Source of the DNA: Christensenella sp964438705
Lineage (GTDB): Bacteria > Bacillota > Clostridia > Christensenellales > Christensenellaceae
Assembly (NCBI GenBank): GCA_964438705.1
Contig: CAYTKQ010000016.1
Location: 4,014-68,013, forward strand
Direction: 5' to 3'
DNA length: 64,000 bases
The notes beneath the pieces are model-generated. The model saw only the letters and a list, made by a program, of their open reading frames with translations, was not told the origin of the DNA and did not search any database. Position numbers and translations under genes: made by a program. Shown here piece after piece: positions 8,144-16,030 of the stretch; within the stretch, counting starts at the first letter, position 1; each line of letters opens with the position of its first letter.

Positions 8144-9247
8144 ATGATTGTAACGGACGACCAAAAACAAAGAATACAGGACGCAGAAAAAAAGCTTGAG
8201 GAGGCGACCGCCTCATTGAACCTTCCCGCGCTTCAAAAGGAGCTTGCGGACTTAACGGCGCAGATGGAGGCCCCCGACTTCTGGAACGACGTGGAAAATG
8301 CAAACAAGGTGACAAAGCACGAAAAGCCTTTGAAGGCAAAAATCACGTTATGCGAAAAGCTGTACGCCGCGCTCGAGGATTTGAAGGTGCTGGTGGATAT
8401 GGTGGATGAGGCGCAGGATGACGAGCTTCTTTTGGAGCTCAACGAAGAGCTCGCGCAGTTTGAGAAGGACATCACCGATTTTCATCTCCAGACGCTTTTA
8501 TCAGGTACCTACGACGCCAACGACGCCATCATATCGCTTCACGCGGGCGCGGGCGGCACAGAGGCGCAGGACTGGGCGCAGATGCTGATGCGCATGTATA
8601 CGCGCTGGGCGGAACGGCACGGTTATACCGTAAAGATCCTCGACTATCTCGACGGAGACGACGCGGGCGTCAAAAGCGTGACCATGCAGATCTCCGGCGA
8701 CAACGCATATGGTTATCTGCGCAACGAAAAGGGCGTTCACCGCTTGGTGCGCATTTCTCCCTTTGATTCCAACGCACGGCGGCACACCTCGTTTGCGTCG
8801 CTCGACGTAACGCCGGAGATCGACGACGCGGACAACGACATCGAGGTGAATCCCGACGACATCCGCGTGGACACCTACCGCTCCTCGGGTGCGGGCGGGC
8901 AGCACGTCAACAAAACGTCCTCCGCGATCCGCATCACGCACTTCCCTACCGGCATCGTTGTTCAGTGCCAGAACGAACGCTCGCAGCTGCAAAACCGCGA
9001 AACCGCGATGCGCATGCTGAAATCAAAGCTCGCCGAAAAACGTGAAGAGGAGCGTATGGCGCACCTCGCCGAAATCAAAGGCGACCAGAAAAAGATCGAG
9101 TGGGGCAGCCAGATTCGCTCCTATGTGTTCTGTCCATACACAATGGTGAAGGATCACCGGACGAGCGTTGAAACGGGCAACATCAACGCCGTGATGGACG
9201 GCGAGATCGACGAATTCATCAAGGCGTGCCTGATTCAGGGATTTTAA
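8144..9247 (+). CDS. prfB: Peptide chain release factor 2, without the frameshift site
   Basis: 367 residues, full length for RF2. It reads UAA and UGA and releases the peptide on the ribosome. The tripeptide anticodon SPF is at 205-207, and the catalytic GGQ at 251-253 lies in SGAGGQHVNKTSSAIRITH. Most bacterial prfB genes are split near codon 25 by an in-frame TGA that is read by a programmed +1 shift. Here the ATG at 8144 (AGAGG 8 nt upstream) reads straight through TASLNLPAL with no CTT-TGA slippery site. Autoregulation by frameshifting is therefore absent. A strong promoter precedes it; relics of mobile DNA follow directly. Confidence 0.97.
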   Translation: MIVTDDQKQRIQDAEKKLEEATASLNLPALQKELADLTAQMEAPDFWNDVENANKVTKHEKPLKAKITLCEKLYAALEDLKVLVDMVDEAQDDELLLELNEELAQFEKDITDFHLQTLLSGTYDANDAIISLHAGAGGTEAQDWAQMLMRMYTRWAERHGYTVKILDYLDGDDAGVKSVTMQISGDNAYGYLRNEKGVHRLVRISPFDSNARRHTSFASLDVTPEIDDADNDIEVNPDDIRVDTYRSSGAGGQHVNKTSSAIRITHFPTGIVVQCQNERSQLQNRETAMRMLKSKLAEKREEERMAHLAEIKGDQKKIEWGSQIRSYVFCPYTMVKDHRTSVETGNINAVMDGEIDEFIKACLIQGF

Positions 9248-9373
9248 GCAAACAAAGAGAATAACGTATTCACAGCAGAAAATCAAGTGGTATTGCCAAT
9301 CAATGTTGCGATGATGATACCCGCAGATGCAAAAGTAAGGCTGCTCAATGAAGTATTGGTGTCCTGCAAATAA
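9248..9373 (+). pseudogene. Relic of an IS1182-like transposase N-terminus
   Basis: An open frame starting right after the prfB stop encodes a stretch like KENNVFTAENQVVLPIN followed by IPADAKVRLLNEVL, then a stop. This matches the start of IS1182-type (DUF772) transposases, whose N-terminus has a VVLPxNxxxxIPxDxxVRLL pattern. No start codon of its own and no remainder of the protein are present, so it is a stub. Family recognition is from memory and moderate. Confidence 0.45.
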
Positions 9374-9527
9374 AAGTCAAATAGGAAAATGAAGAGAAAC
9401 AAAAAGCTTGTAGAACCTTGAAAAATGTTTAGCAGTAGCCCTGCTGCCCTCAAAAAAATGCAAATGGGCAGATAAGAAAGTACCGCAAACATACCTTCAA
9501 CGAATTGATGGCGAGAGTTTAGGCCCC
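9374..9527. other. Non-coding remnant between two transposase relics
   Basis: About 150 nt with no continuing transposase frame that I can recognise. Probably degraded mobile DNA. Confidence 0.3.
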
Positions 9528-10069
9528 TGGAGTGCTATAAAAAAAGTAGAGAGTACAAAAACCTGAAACTAAAGAAATCGAGCTGCAACGCGAAAATGAC
9601 GAGATCGTAGGTTTGGCGATGGATGGCAATATGCGTGCAGAGCTGTGTGTCAGGGCGTTTGAAGCCGCTTGCAGCCGTTCCCGGTCCCGGTCACGGTCGA
9701 TGATGCTGCATTCAGACCGGGGCAGCCAGTTTATCAGTGCTGCTTTCCGGGCGGCTCTCGCCAAGCATGGGGCAATCCAGAGTATGAGCGGTACTGGCCG
9801 GTGCTACGACAACGCAAGAATGGAGAGCTTCTTTGCTACTTTGAAGAAAGAAAAACTCTACCGGATCAACACCCGCACCTTTCCCATGGAGCAGATGAAG
9901 ACCATAATTTTCCGATACATTATGGTCTACTACAACAGGCAACGGATTCATACATCAAATCCCGGCGGATGGCCGCCTGCCGTCTACAGGCAGATGCAAT
10001 GTCAATTGGCGGCTTAATGAGTTTTCAAGTTTCATGTGTTTGCATACTGCACTTTGCTTGACAACTCCA
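9528..10069 (+). mobile_element. Internally deleted IS3-family element
   Basis: The segment begins TGGAGT and ends ACTCCA. The ends can be aligned further as imperfect inverted repeats (left TGGAGT...AAAGT, right complement TGGAGT...AAAGT). TG...CA ends are usual for IS3. Only about 540 bp remain of an expected 1.2-1.5 kb. No clear target duplication is visible. Confidence 0.5.
9550..10017 (+). pseudogene. IS3-family transposase, OrfB C-terminus fused to an OrfA scrap
   Basis: The frame contains HSDRGSQF (second Asp of the DDE triad) and NARMESFFATLKKE (final Glu). It ends with the YNRQRIHTS...PP tail typical of IS3 integrase domains. The first Asp and the N-terminal half are missing. Upstream in the same frame IELQREND looks like the end of the OrfA leucine zipper, so a deletion may have joined the two frames. 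An odd run of Arg-Ser repeats precedes the second Asp. Not functional. Confidence 0.85.
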
Positions 10070-10214
10070 TATCAATTTTCTTGGCCTGCCACTGCTTTTT
10101 GATTTGCTACTTGCGACACTACTTCTTGCTACCTATAAACAGGTCACAAAGCCAAACGCCATTCATTATCTTGTTATTGTAATCTTTTTAATGTTTCGCG
10201 GTGTGTCGGGCGTT

Positions 10215-10410
10215 TTATTTTTGGCCGCCGACTAGGGCCAGCGGCCCGTGTTGAAAATCAGACACGGAAAATCCACGCGCATTGGCGTAAGTCGTTTCCA
10301 TCATTTTAAGCGCGGATTCTAAGGCGATTGGATAGCATAAGCCCCGGCCTAGGGAAAACAGCGGATATCATGGTGGCCATTTGCTTTGCGCCCAATAATT
10401 GTTTTATTTC
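10215..10410 (-). pseudogene. Fragment of a SIS-domain sugar isomerase (GlmS/AgaS-like)
   Basis: On the minus strand a frame from about 10367 to the stop at 10215-10217 encodes SLGRGLCYPIALESALKMM, then ETTYANARGF and DFQHGPLALV. These match the SIS motif GRGxxYPxALExALKxxE with HGPxALV of GlmS-type and AgaS-type proteins. A stop at 10368-10370 breaks the frame, and a related stretch seems to continue in another frame up to about 10410. The C-terminal ~90 residues are missing. It is a broken, truncated gene beside mobile-element debris. Confidence 0.7.
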
Positions 10411-10465
10411 TTATAATCGAAACTAGGTAAAAGATGTATATTTATCGAATAATTTATGAATAAAT

Positions 10466-10494
10466 TTAAAAGAAGGCACAAAATTGCACCTTCC
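10466..10494 (-). terminator. Terminator of the transketolase operon
   Basis: On the minus strand GAAGG-t-GCA pairs with TGC-CTTC across a short loop and is followed by TTTTAAATTT, about 60 nt after the stop at 10551. Confidence 0.7.
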
Positions 10495-10550
10495 CCATTT
10501 CACCGGCATTGTCCACGATTTTGGTCCGATTTCGTCGTCCGTATCCGTCC

Positions 10551-11486
10551 TTATTTGCGCCCGATCGCTCTTTTGATTTTTGTGGCGACCGAGTGCGCGT
10601 CAAGTCCGTATTTTTCCATCAGCGCTGCGTATGGCCCGCATTCCGCGTGCGTATCTTCAAGCCCCGCGTATTCCAGTGGAACATGTGTGTCTTCCGCCGC
10701 CAACACCTCCGCCACCGCGCCCCCAAGCCCGCCGATCCGGCTGTGTTCCTCCGCCGTTATAAGCGCGCCCGTCTCCTGCGCGCATCTAATGATCAGTTCC
10801 CGATCAAGCGGCTTAATAAAAAACATGTCTGCCACGCGCACATGAAGCCCTTCTTTTTCCAGTAGCTCTGCGGCTTTTATGGCCTCTCCCACCATTGCGC
10901 CGCACGCGATGACCGTCGCATCTGTTCCTGCCCGCACGATTTTTCCGCGTCCCGGCTCGAACTCTGTTTTTTCATCATAGACTGTTTGCGTCGCGTCCCG
11001 CGACAGCCGGATATACATCGGCCCCTTGTGCGTAAGCGCATGGCGTACGACCCACTTGACCTGATGCACATCGCTCGCGACAATCACTTCAAAATCCGGC
11101 AATGTGCGCATGATTGCGACATCCTCGAGCGAATGATGCGTCGGCCCGTCGAATGCGTCCGAAAGTCCTCCATACGCGCCCACAAATTTCATGTCAAGGC
11201 CGGAATAGGAGCCATACGTCCTCGCCGCAAGCAACCCAATGGAGGTAAGGAACACGCCAAAGCTGTTGATGAGCGGCGTTTTCCCGGCTGCCGCAAATCC
11301 CGCCGCCATGGCCGCCATGTTCGCCTCCGCGATGCCCACGTTGAAAAAACGCTCTGGGTGCGCATCTCGGAACATGCCTGACTGGGTAGAGCCGGACACG
11401 TCCGCGTCCAGCACCACAAAATCAAGAAATTCATTTCCATATTCCACGAGCGCCTCACCATATGCTTCCCGCAATGTTTTATCCAT
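10551..11486 (-). CDS. Transketolase, C-terminal subunit
   Basis: 311 residues from the ATG at 11486, carrying the pyrimidine-binding and C-terminal domains of a split transketolase. The conserved block GAYGGLSDAFDGPTHHSLED is present, as is the C-terminal ALITAEEHSRIGGLG. With the N-terminal subunit it transfers two-carbon ketol units between sugar phosphates, using thiamine diphosphate. The start overlaps the end of the N-terminal subunit gene by 8 nt, which implies translational coupling. An upstream in-frame extension to 11531 exists but lies inside the partner gene. It is the last gene of the ABC importer operon. Confidence 0.93.
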   Translation of the reverse strand: MDKTLREAYGEALVEYGNEFLDFVVLDADVSGSTQSGMFRDAHPERFFNVGIAEANMAAMAAGFAAAGKTPLINSFGVFLTSIGLLAARTYGSYSGLDMKFVGAYGGLSDAFDGPTHHSLEDVAIMRTLPDFEVIVASDVHQVKWVVRHALTHKGPMYIRLSRDATQTVYDEKTEFEPGRGKIVRAGTDATVIACGAMVGEAIKAAELLEKEGLHVRVADMFFIKPLDRELIIRCAQETGALITAEEHSRIGGLGGAVAEVLAAEDTHVPLEYAGLEDTHAECGPYAALMEKYGLDAHSVATKIKRAIGRK

Positions 11487-12315
11487 CACTTCCGTCCTCC
11501 AGTTCCCTGCGCGCCGCCGCATATGCCGCATCGTCTACAAGTTTGCCGTGCCAGATGTTTTTCCCTTCCATGAAGGAGACTCCTTTGCCCTTCACCGTTT
11601 CCGCAATAATGACGGACGGGCCCTTTGCCTCCTTTGCCGCATCGATGCTGTCCGCAAGCGCCTCTACATCGTGTCCGTCGCAATGAAAGACCGAAAACCC
11701 GAAGGCGCGGAATTTTGCGTCCACATCAAAGAGAGGCATGATCTCGTCCGAGGTCCCGTCAAGTTGAACGTGATTGCGATCCACGATGGCGACAAGGTTG
11801 TCCGTTTGAAACTTTGCCGCACTCATGCACGCCTCCCACACCGTTCCTTCGTTGAGCTCTCCATCCCCCAGCACCACATATACGGTCGCCGGATTGCGGT
11901 TCATGCGCAGCGCAAGCGCCATGCCAACACCCGCCGACAGGCCCATGCCAAGCGGCCCGGAAGTAAGCTCTACCCCCGGTGTGTGCTTCATACACGGGTG
12001 TCCTTGCAGCCGTGTGCCGAGCCGCCGCAGTGTGAACAGTTCCTCTTTTGGGAAAAACCCCTTTTCCGCAAGCGCGATATACAGCATTGGCGCGGCGTGA
12101 CCCTTGCTTAGAATGATGCGGTCGCGCGTCGGATCGCCGGGGGATTCCGCGTTGATATTTGCTTTTTCAAAATACAGCGTGACAATTATTTCGCACACGG
12201 AAAGCGCACCGCCCGGATGCCCGGACCCTGCCGCGTGCAGCATATCGATCAGCTGTCTTCGGAACGATGCACACAGTTGGTTCAGTTCGTTCCTCTTCTG
12301 TGCCGGCAATGCCAT
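11479..12315 (-). CDS. Transketolase, N-terminal subunit
   Basis: 278 residues, the thiamine-diphosphate-binding half of a split transketolase. GHPGGALS and the GDGELNEGTVWEA motif (the GDG...N cofactor and Mg site) are visible. AGGAGG lies 9 nt ahead of the ATG. It is coupled to the C-terminal subunit at 10551. It lies 160 nt downstream of an ABC permease gene in the same direction, so imported sugar probably enters the pentose-phosphate branch through it (inference). Confidence 0.94.
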   Translation of the reverse strand: MALPAQKRNELNQLCASFRRQLIDMLHAAGSGHPGGALSVCEIIVTLYFEKANINAESPGDPTRDRIILSKGHAAPMLYIALAEKGFFPKEELFTLRRLGTRLQGHPCMKHTPGVELTSGPLGMGLSAGVGMALALRMNRNPATVYVVLGDGELNEGTVWEACMSAAKFQTDNLVAIVDRNHVQLDGTSDEIMPLFDVDAKFRAFGFSVFHCDGHDVEALADSIDAAKEAKGPSVIIAETVKGKGVSFMEGKNIWHGKLVDDAAYAAARRELEDGSDG

Positions 12316-12475
12316 AATCAGTCCTCCTGTGTCAATTGATATACATGGTGAATCGATAGGGCCGATGGCGTGTCATTTGTCCCACGCGCAGTTTAATTGC
12401 GAAGCAATTACCTGTTTGAGCATGGGATAAATGACCGCCGACGGTCTTGCGAAACACACTCTCTGCCTGCATCGT
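12316..12475 (-). other. Gap between permease and transketolase genes
   Basis: 160 nt. It contains the small inverted repeats TAATTGC-gaa-GCAATTA (about 12391-12407) and GACCG-ccga-CGGTC. Neither has a T-run, so they look like mRNA stems or processing sites rather than a terminator. Confidence 0.35.
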
Positions 12476-13450
12476 TCAAACGTTCACTTGCTTTTTCGGT
12501 ACGGACGCAACCAATATCCCAATGAGCAGCACACCCTGTATGAGGTTTTGTATCGAGGCCGGAAGACGCGATACGTTGAGAAACGCCATAAGCATGGTCA
12601 AAAGCAGCGCCCCCATGATGGTGCCGAGCACGCTTGATTTTCCGCCCGCCACACTCGTGCCGCCGATGACCGTCGCGGCAATTGAGGTGAGCATATAGGA
12701 AATGCCCATATCCTGAAACGCGCCGCTGAAATAACCGCCGAGAAAAATACCTGTGAGCCCCGCAAGCACAGAACTCAATATAAACGTCAATATTACGATC
12801 CGCGGGACGTTGATACCCGCAAGCTGCGCGGCCCTTCGATTTTGTCCGACCGCGTGCAGCCGCTTACCATATTTTGTCTTATACAGCAATATCCCCACGA
12901 GTACCGCGATACCGATGGCCACCAGCACAATGGGTGATACCTCTCCGATTCTCGCCTTCTGCGAAAACCACAGAATCTCCGGTGCGGGCGTGCCCGGAAT
13001 GCTCGCGGACATCAGCAGCACAACAGAATACACGATATAGCCCATCGCAAGTGTGGTGATCATTGCGGGAACGCGGATGTAAATGTTGATGAGTCCGTTT
13101 AGCAGTCCCACCACAGCGCTTACGCCGAGCGTCATCAGGAAGCCGGGTACCAGCCCGAAACGCATCATCGCCATAGAAGCAAAATATGCGCCCAGCGCGA
13201 CCGTGTACTGGATCGAGAGATCGATGCCTCCTTCGCCGCTTGTCATGACGGCAGTCTGTCCGAGGCTTAAAATAATAAGATAACATGCCAATGTGAAGTT
13301 GGTGATCAGCACGCCCACGCTGAGTCCGCCTGAAATCGCGCCGATCACCAGCCACAGCCCGACCGAGCCCAAAAGTGGCCATATCCATATATTTTTTCCC
13401 ATCCATTTTCTGGCGTCGCCCTTTTCGATCGTCATTTGTTTTGTGTCCAT
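12476..13450 (-). CDS. Ribose-type ABC transporter permease
   Basis: About 324 residues with 8-10 hydrophobic helices. It has the family block SGEGGIDLSIQYTVALGA near the middle and a late IAATVIGGTSVAGGKSS motif, as in RbsC-like (BPD_transp_2) permeases. An ATG at 13456 overlaps the stop of the upstream gene, but the GGAGG is only 1 nt away. The ATG at 13450, 7 nt from GGAGG, is preferred. It should pair with the permease half of the fusion protein upstream to form a heterodimeric channel. Confidence 0.9.
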   Translation of the reverse strand: MDTKQMTIEKGDARKWMGKNIWIWPLLGSVGLWLVIGAISGGLSVGVLITNFTLACYLIILSLGQTAVMTSGEGGIDLSIQYTVALGAYFASMAMMRFGLVPGFLMTLGVSAVVGLLNGLINIYIRVPAMITTLAMGYIVYSVVLLMSASIPGTPAPEILWFSQKARIGEVSPIVLVAIGIAVLVGILLYKTKYGKRLHAVGQNRRAAQLAGINVPRIVILTFILSSVLAGLTGIFLGGYFSGAFQDMGISYMLTSIAATVIGGTSVAGGKSSVLGTIMGALLLTMLMAFLNVSRLPASIQNLIQGVLLIGILVASVPKKQVNV

Positions 13451-13452
13451 GA

Positions 13453-15921
13453 TCATGCCTCCTTCCTGTGGCTTGCAAGCTTGATTGCCAATGCTCCAAT
13501 GAGGATCAGTCCCGTTACAGCGCTCTGCAGATTGGAATCGACGCTCAGGAATGTCAGCAGCACAGAAATGCTCGAGATGGCGAGCGCACCAAACGTAACG
13601 CCCACCGGAGAAGAAATGCCGCCTTTAAACTCGCAGCCGCCCAAAATGATGGTTGCGATGCTCAGCATCTGGTAAGTAGCGGTCGAATTGACATCACCGC
13701 CGATGGAAATGACCGTCACAGACATGCCGGCACACACGAGCAGCGCCCCCGCAATCATATAGGTGGCGATGACCGCCGCCATGCGCGACCAGCCTGCGCG
13801 GGCAATGGCCGTGGGATTATTGCCGTTTCCGTTGATAATCATGCCGTATTTGGAACGTCGAAGAATCCACCATGTGCCAAACGCCGCAAGCGCGGCAATG
13901 ACGATGGGCATGGGGATCAGCGGGAATTTGAATTTAAAGAATGCCGTCAGCCATTCGGGGGATGTACCGCCCGGCGTGGGTGAAACGATGAGCCCCAGCC
14001 CAAGCCAGATAAACGATGCGCCCAGGGTGACCACGATGGCGGGGATTCGTGTGGAATAAATGAGTGCGCCCATCGCACCGTAGGCAAGCACAAACAGCAC
14101 GAGAAAGCCTGCTCCCAGCGCCGGATTGTTGACTACCGTAAACGCCACAATGACGTTCAGAAGCCCGACCGCCATACCGTTGCCCATATCGATGCCGCCC
14201 GAAACCACGAGAAACATCTGGGAAAGCGCGATGAATACCAGCGGGATCGCCGAGCTAAAGAGCATCGTGAGCCCCGTATAGGAAACGATGCGCGGATTCA
14301 AAGACGCATTGATGATGAGGATCGCCGCAAGCGTTATGATAGGCAGTGCCGCGCGGTTGTGCAGCAGCCTGCGCGGCAGGCTCATTTGTTTTGCTTCGGG
14401 CGCGTCATCCTGCTTTTGCAGTTCATCCTTTTGCTTCCGGAAACTTTCAAATGACGCAGTAACGATATTTTTGACAGAAATTTCCTCGCCTGTGAGCTCT
14501 GCGACGATTCCGCCCTGATGCATGATATAAATGCGGTCGCACTGTTCCATCTCGAGGTCTTCCGTACTGTGCAGAATGATGGTTTTGCCTGCGCCGCGCG
14601 CTTCATCCATCAGCCGATATATCTCTTGCTTGGTCTCCACATCCACGCCGCAGGTGGGATCGTTCAATAAAATAATTCCCGCCTCAGCAGCGATCCCTCT
14701 GGCGATCAGCGCCTTTTGCTGGTTGCCCCCTGAAAGACTTGAGATATCGTCCTTTGTTCCGTTTGCAATGAATTTCAGCTTATCATACCAGTGCTGTGCG
14801 AGTGCGTCACTCTTTTTCTGATCGATGAAACCTTTGCTGGATACCTGATCGAGGCTTGAGACCAGCGTATTGTCCGCAATGTTCCACATCGGGAACAGGC
14901 CCTCCGTGTTGCGGTCCCCACTGACATAGGACGCCTTTGTGGTAACGCTGATCGCAGAATTCTTTTTTCCGTTTGCCGCGTTGAAAATCTCCAAAATGAG
15001 ATCTTTCTGACCCGACCCCGCAAGGCCCGATATGCCAATGATCTCGCCTTTTTTGATGTTCATGCTGATGTGCTTGAGCTGATCGGTGTTAAGATCCCGG
15101 ACGGTTAGCACATTCGGCTCGGCACTTTTGTCCACAGCCTTTTTCTGCGAAACGCTTACCTTGCCGCCCATGACCTCCACAAGCTCCTGCGGCGAAATAT
15201 CTGCAATGCCGCTCTCAAGCACACATTGTCCGCCCTTCATGACGCTGACCCTGTCGCAAATGCGGTCAATCTCGTCCAACTTGTGAGAAATGTATATGAT
15301 TGCAACCTGTTTCTCGCATAATTTACGCATGTAATCGTGCAACTGCTGTATTCTTTCCCCGTTCAGTGAAGATGTTGGCTCGTCCAAGATCAATACACGC
15401 AGATTCTGGTTTGACATTGCCTTTGCAATCTCGATCATCTGCCGCTGCGGCAGCGCAAGCCCCGATACCGGCGCTTTGATGTCTATGTTGTTGTTCGGGA
15501 ACACTGTATCCAGATATGTTTTGGTGTCTCGCGCCGCTTTTTTGCGCCAGCCACGTTTTCCGAGGAAGGTGTGGTCCATATGATTGATCATGAAATTTTC
15601 GTAGGTGTTCAGGTTCGAGCACAGTGAAAGCTCCTGATAGGCGCACGCAATACCGCGCTTTTTGGCTTCAGCCGCGTGATAGCCAGCGCCCGCCTCCTCT
15701 GTTTCGTTGAAAATAATGGTTCCGCTTGTGGGCGGATATACTCCTGTGATCACCTTCATCAGGGTAGATTTTCCCGCGCCGTTTGGCCCGACCACGCCAA
15801 TGATTTCCCCCGGTACGATCTTTAAGTTCATCCCGTTCAAAGCGTGCGTATGCCCAAATGTTTTCGTGATCTCGGACAGCTCAAGATAAGGTTTTTGATT
15901 TGTGATTTGTTTTTCGTTCAT
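13453..15921 (-). CDS. Fused ABC ATPase-permease (RbsA-RbsC type)
   Basis: A continuous 822-codon frame. Residues 1 to about 500 are a duplicated sugar ABC ATPase. Walker A is GPNGAGKST and Walker B is LRVLILDEPTSSL; the second half has ISGLAGSGQ, LSGGNQQKALIARGI and a DPTCGVDVE block. A polar linker (about 485-520) leads into a permease of some 300 residues with VVSGGIDMGNGMAVGL and ILGGCEFKGGISS motifs. These two parts are normally separate proteins. Membrane-bound, it would couple ATP hydrolysis to import together with the permease at 12476 and the lipoprotein at 16031. It has no internal stop or frameshift. Confidence 0.93.
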   Translation of the reverse strand: MNEKQITNQKPYLELSEITKTFGHTHALNGMNLKIVPGEIIGVVGPNGAGKSTLMKVITGVYPPTSGTIIFNETEEAGAGYHAAEAKKRGIACAYQELSLCSNLNTYENFMINHMDHTFLGKRGWRKKAARDTKTYLDTVFPNNNIDIKAPVSGLALPQRQMIEIAKAMSNQNLRVLILDEPTSSLNGERIQQLHDYMRKLCEKQVAIIYISHKLDEIDRICDRVSVMKGGQCVLESGIADISPQELVEVMGGKVSVSQKKAVDKSAEPNVLTVRDLNTDQLKHISMNIKKGEIIGISGLAGSGQKDLILEIFNAANGKKNSAISVTTKASYVSGDRNTEGLFPMWNIADNTLVSSLDQVSSKGFIDQKKSDALAQHWYDKLKFIANGTKDDISSLSGGNQQKALIARGIAAEAGIILLNDPTCGVDVETKQEIYRLMDEARGAGKTIILHSTEDLEMEQCDRIYIMHQGGIVAELTGEEISVKNIVTASFESFRKQKDELQKQDDAPEAKQMSLPRRLLHNRAALPIITLAAILIINASLNPRIVSYTGLTMLFSSAIPLVFIALSQMFLVVSGGIDMGNGMAVGLLNVIVAFTVVNNPALGAGFLVLFVLAYGAMGALIYSTRIPAIVVTLGASFIWLGLGLIVSPTPGGTSPEWLTAFFKFKFPLIPMPIVIAALAAFGTWWILRRSKYGMIINGNGNNPTAIARAGWSRMAAVIATYMIAGALLVCAGMSVTVISIGGDVNSTATYQMLSIATIILGGCEFKGGISSPVGVTFGALAISSISVLLTFLSVDSNLQSAVTGLILIGALAIKLASHRKEA

Positions 15922-15979
15922 TTCTGCACCTTTTCCCTTTATCTTTTTTCGTGTGGCGAGAAAGCTTTGTTCACTTCAA

Positions 15980-16003
15980 GCCCGGAGAGGAAACTCCCCG
16001 GGC
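15980..16003 (-). promoter_or_regulatory. Intercistronic hairpin after the binding-protein gene
   Basis: GCCCGG-a-GAG and CTC-c-CCGGGC form a GC-rich stem in the 110-nt gap between the lipoprotein gene and the ATPase-permease gene. It has no T-run. Such stems commonly stabilise the binding-protein mRNA or reduce read-through, which would raise its level over the membrane components (inference). Confidence 0.55.
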
Positions 16004-16030
16004 CTTCGGCAAACATTTGCGCTATTTGCG

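Larger units (their letters stand above)
10070..10550. other. Intergenic region with a gene relic
   Basis: No intact gene. It holds the SIS-domain relic at 10215-10410 and the terminator of the transketolase operon at 10466-10494. The remainder shows no recognisable feature. Confidence 0.5.
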
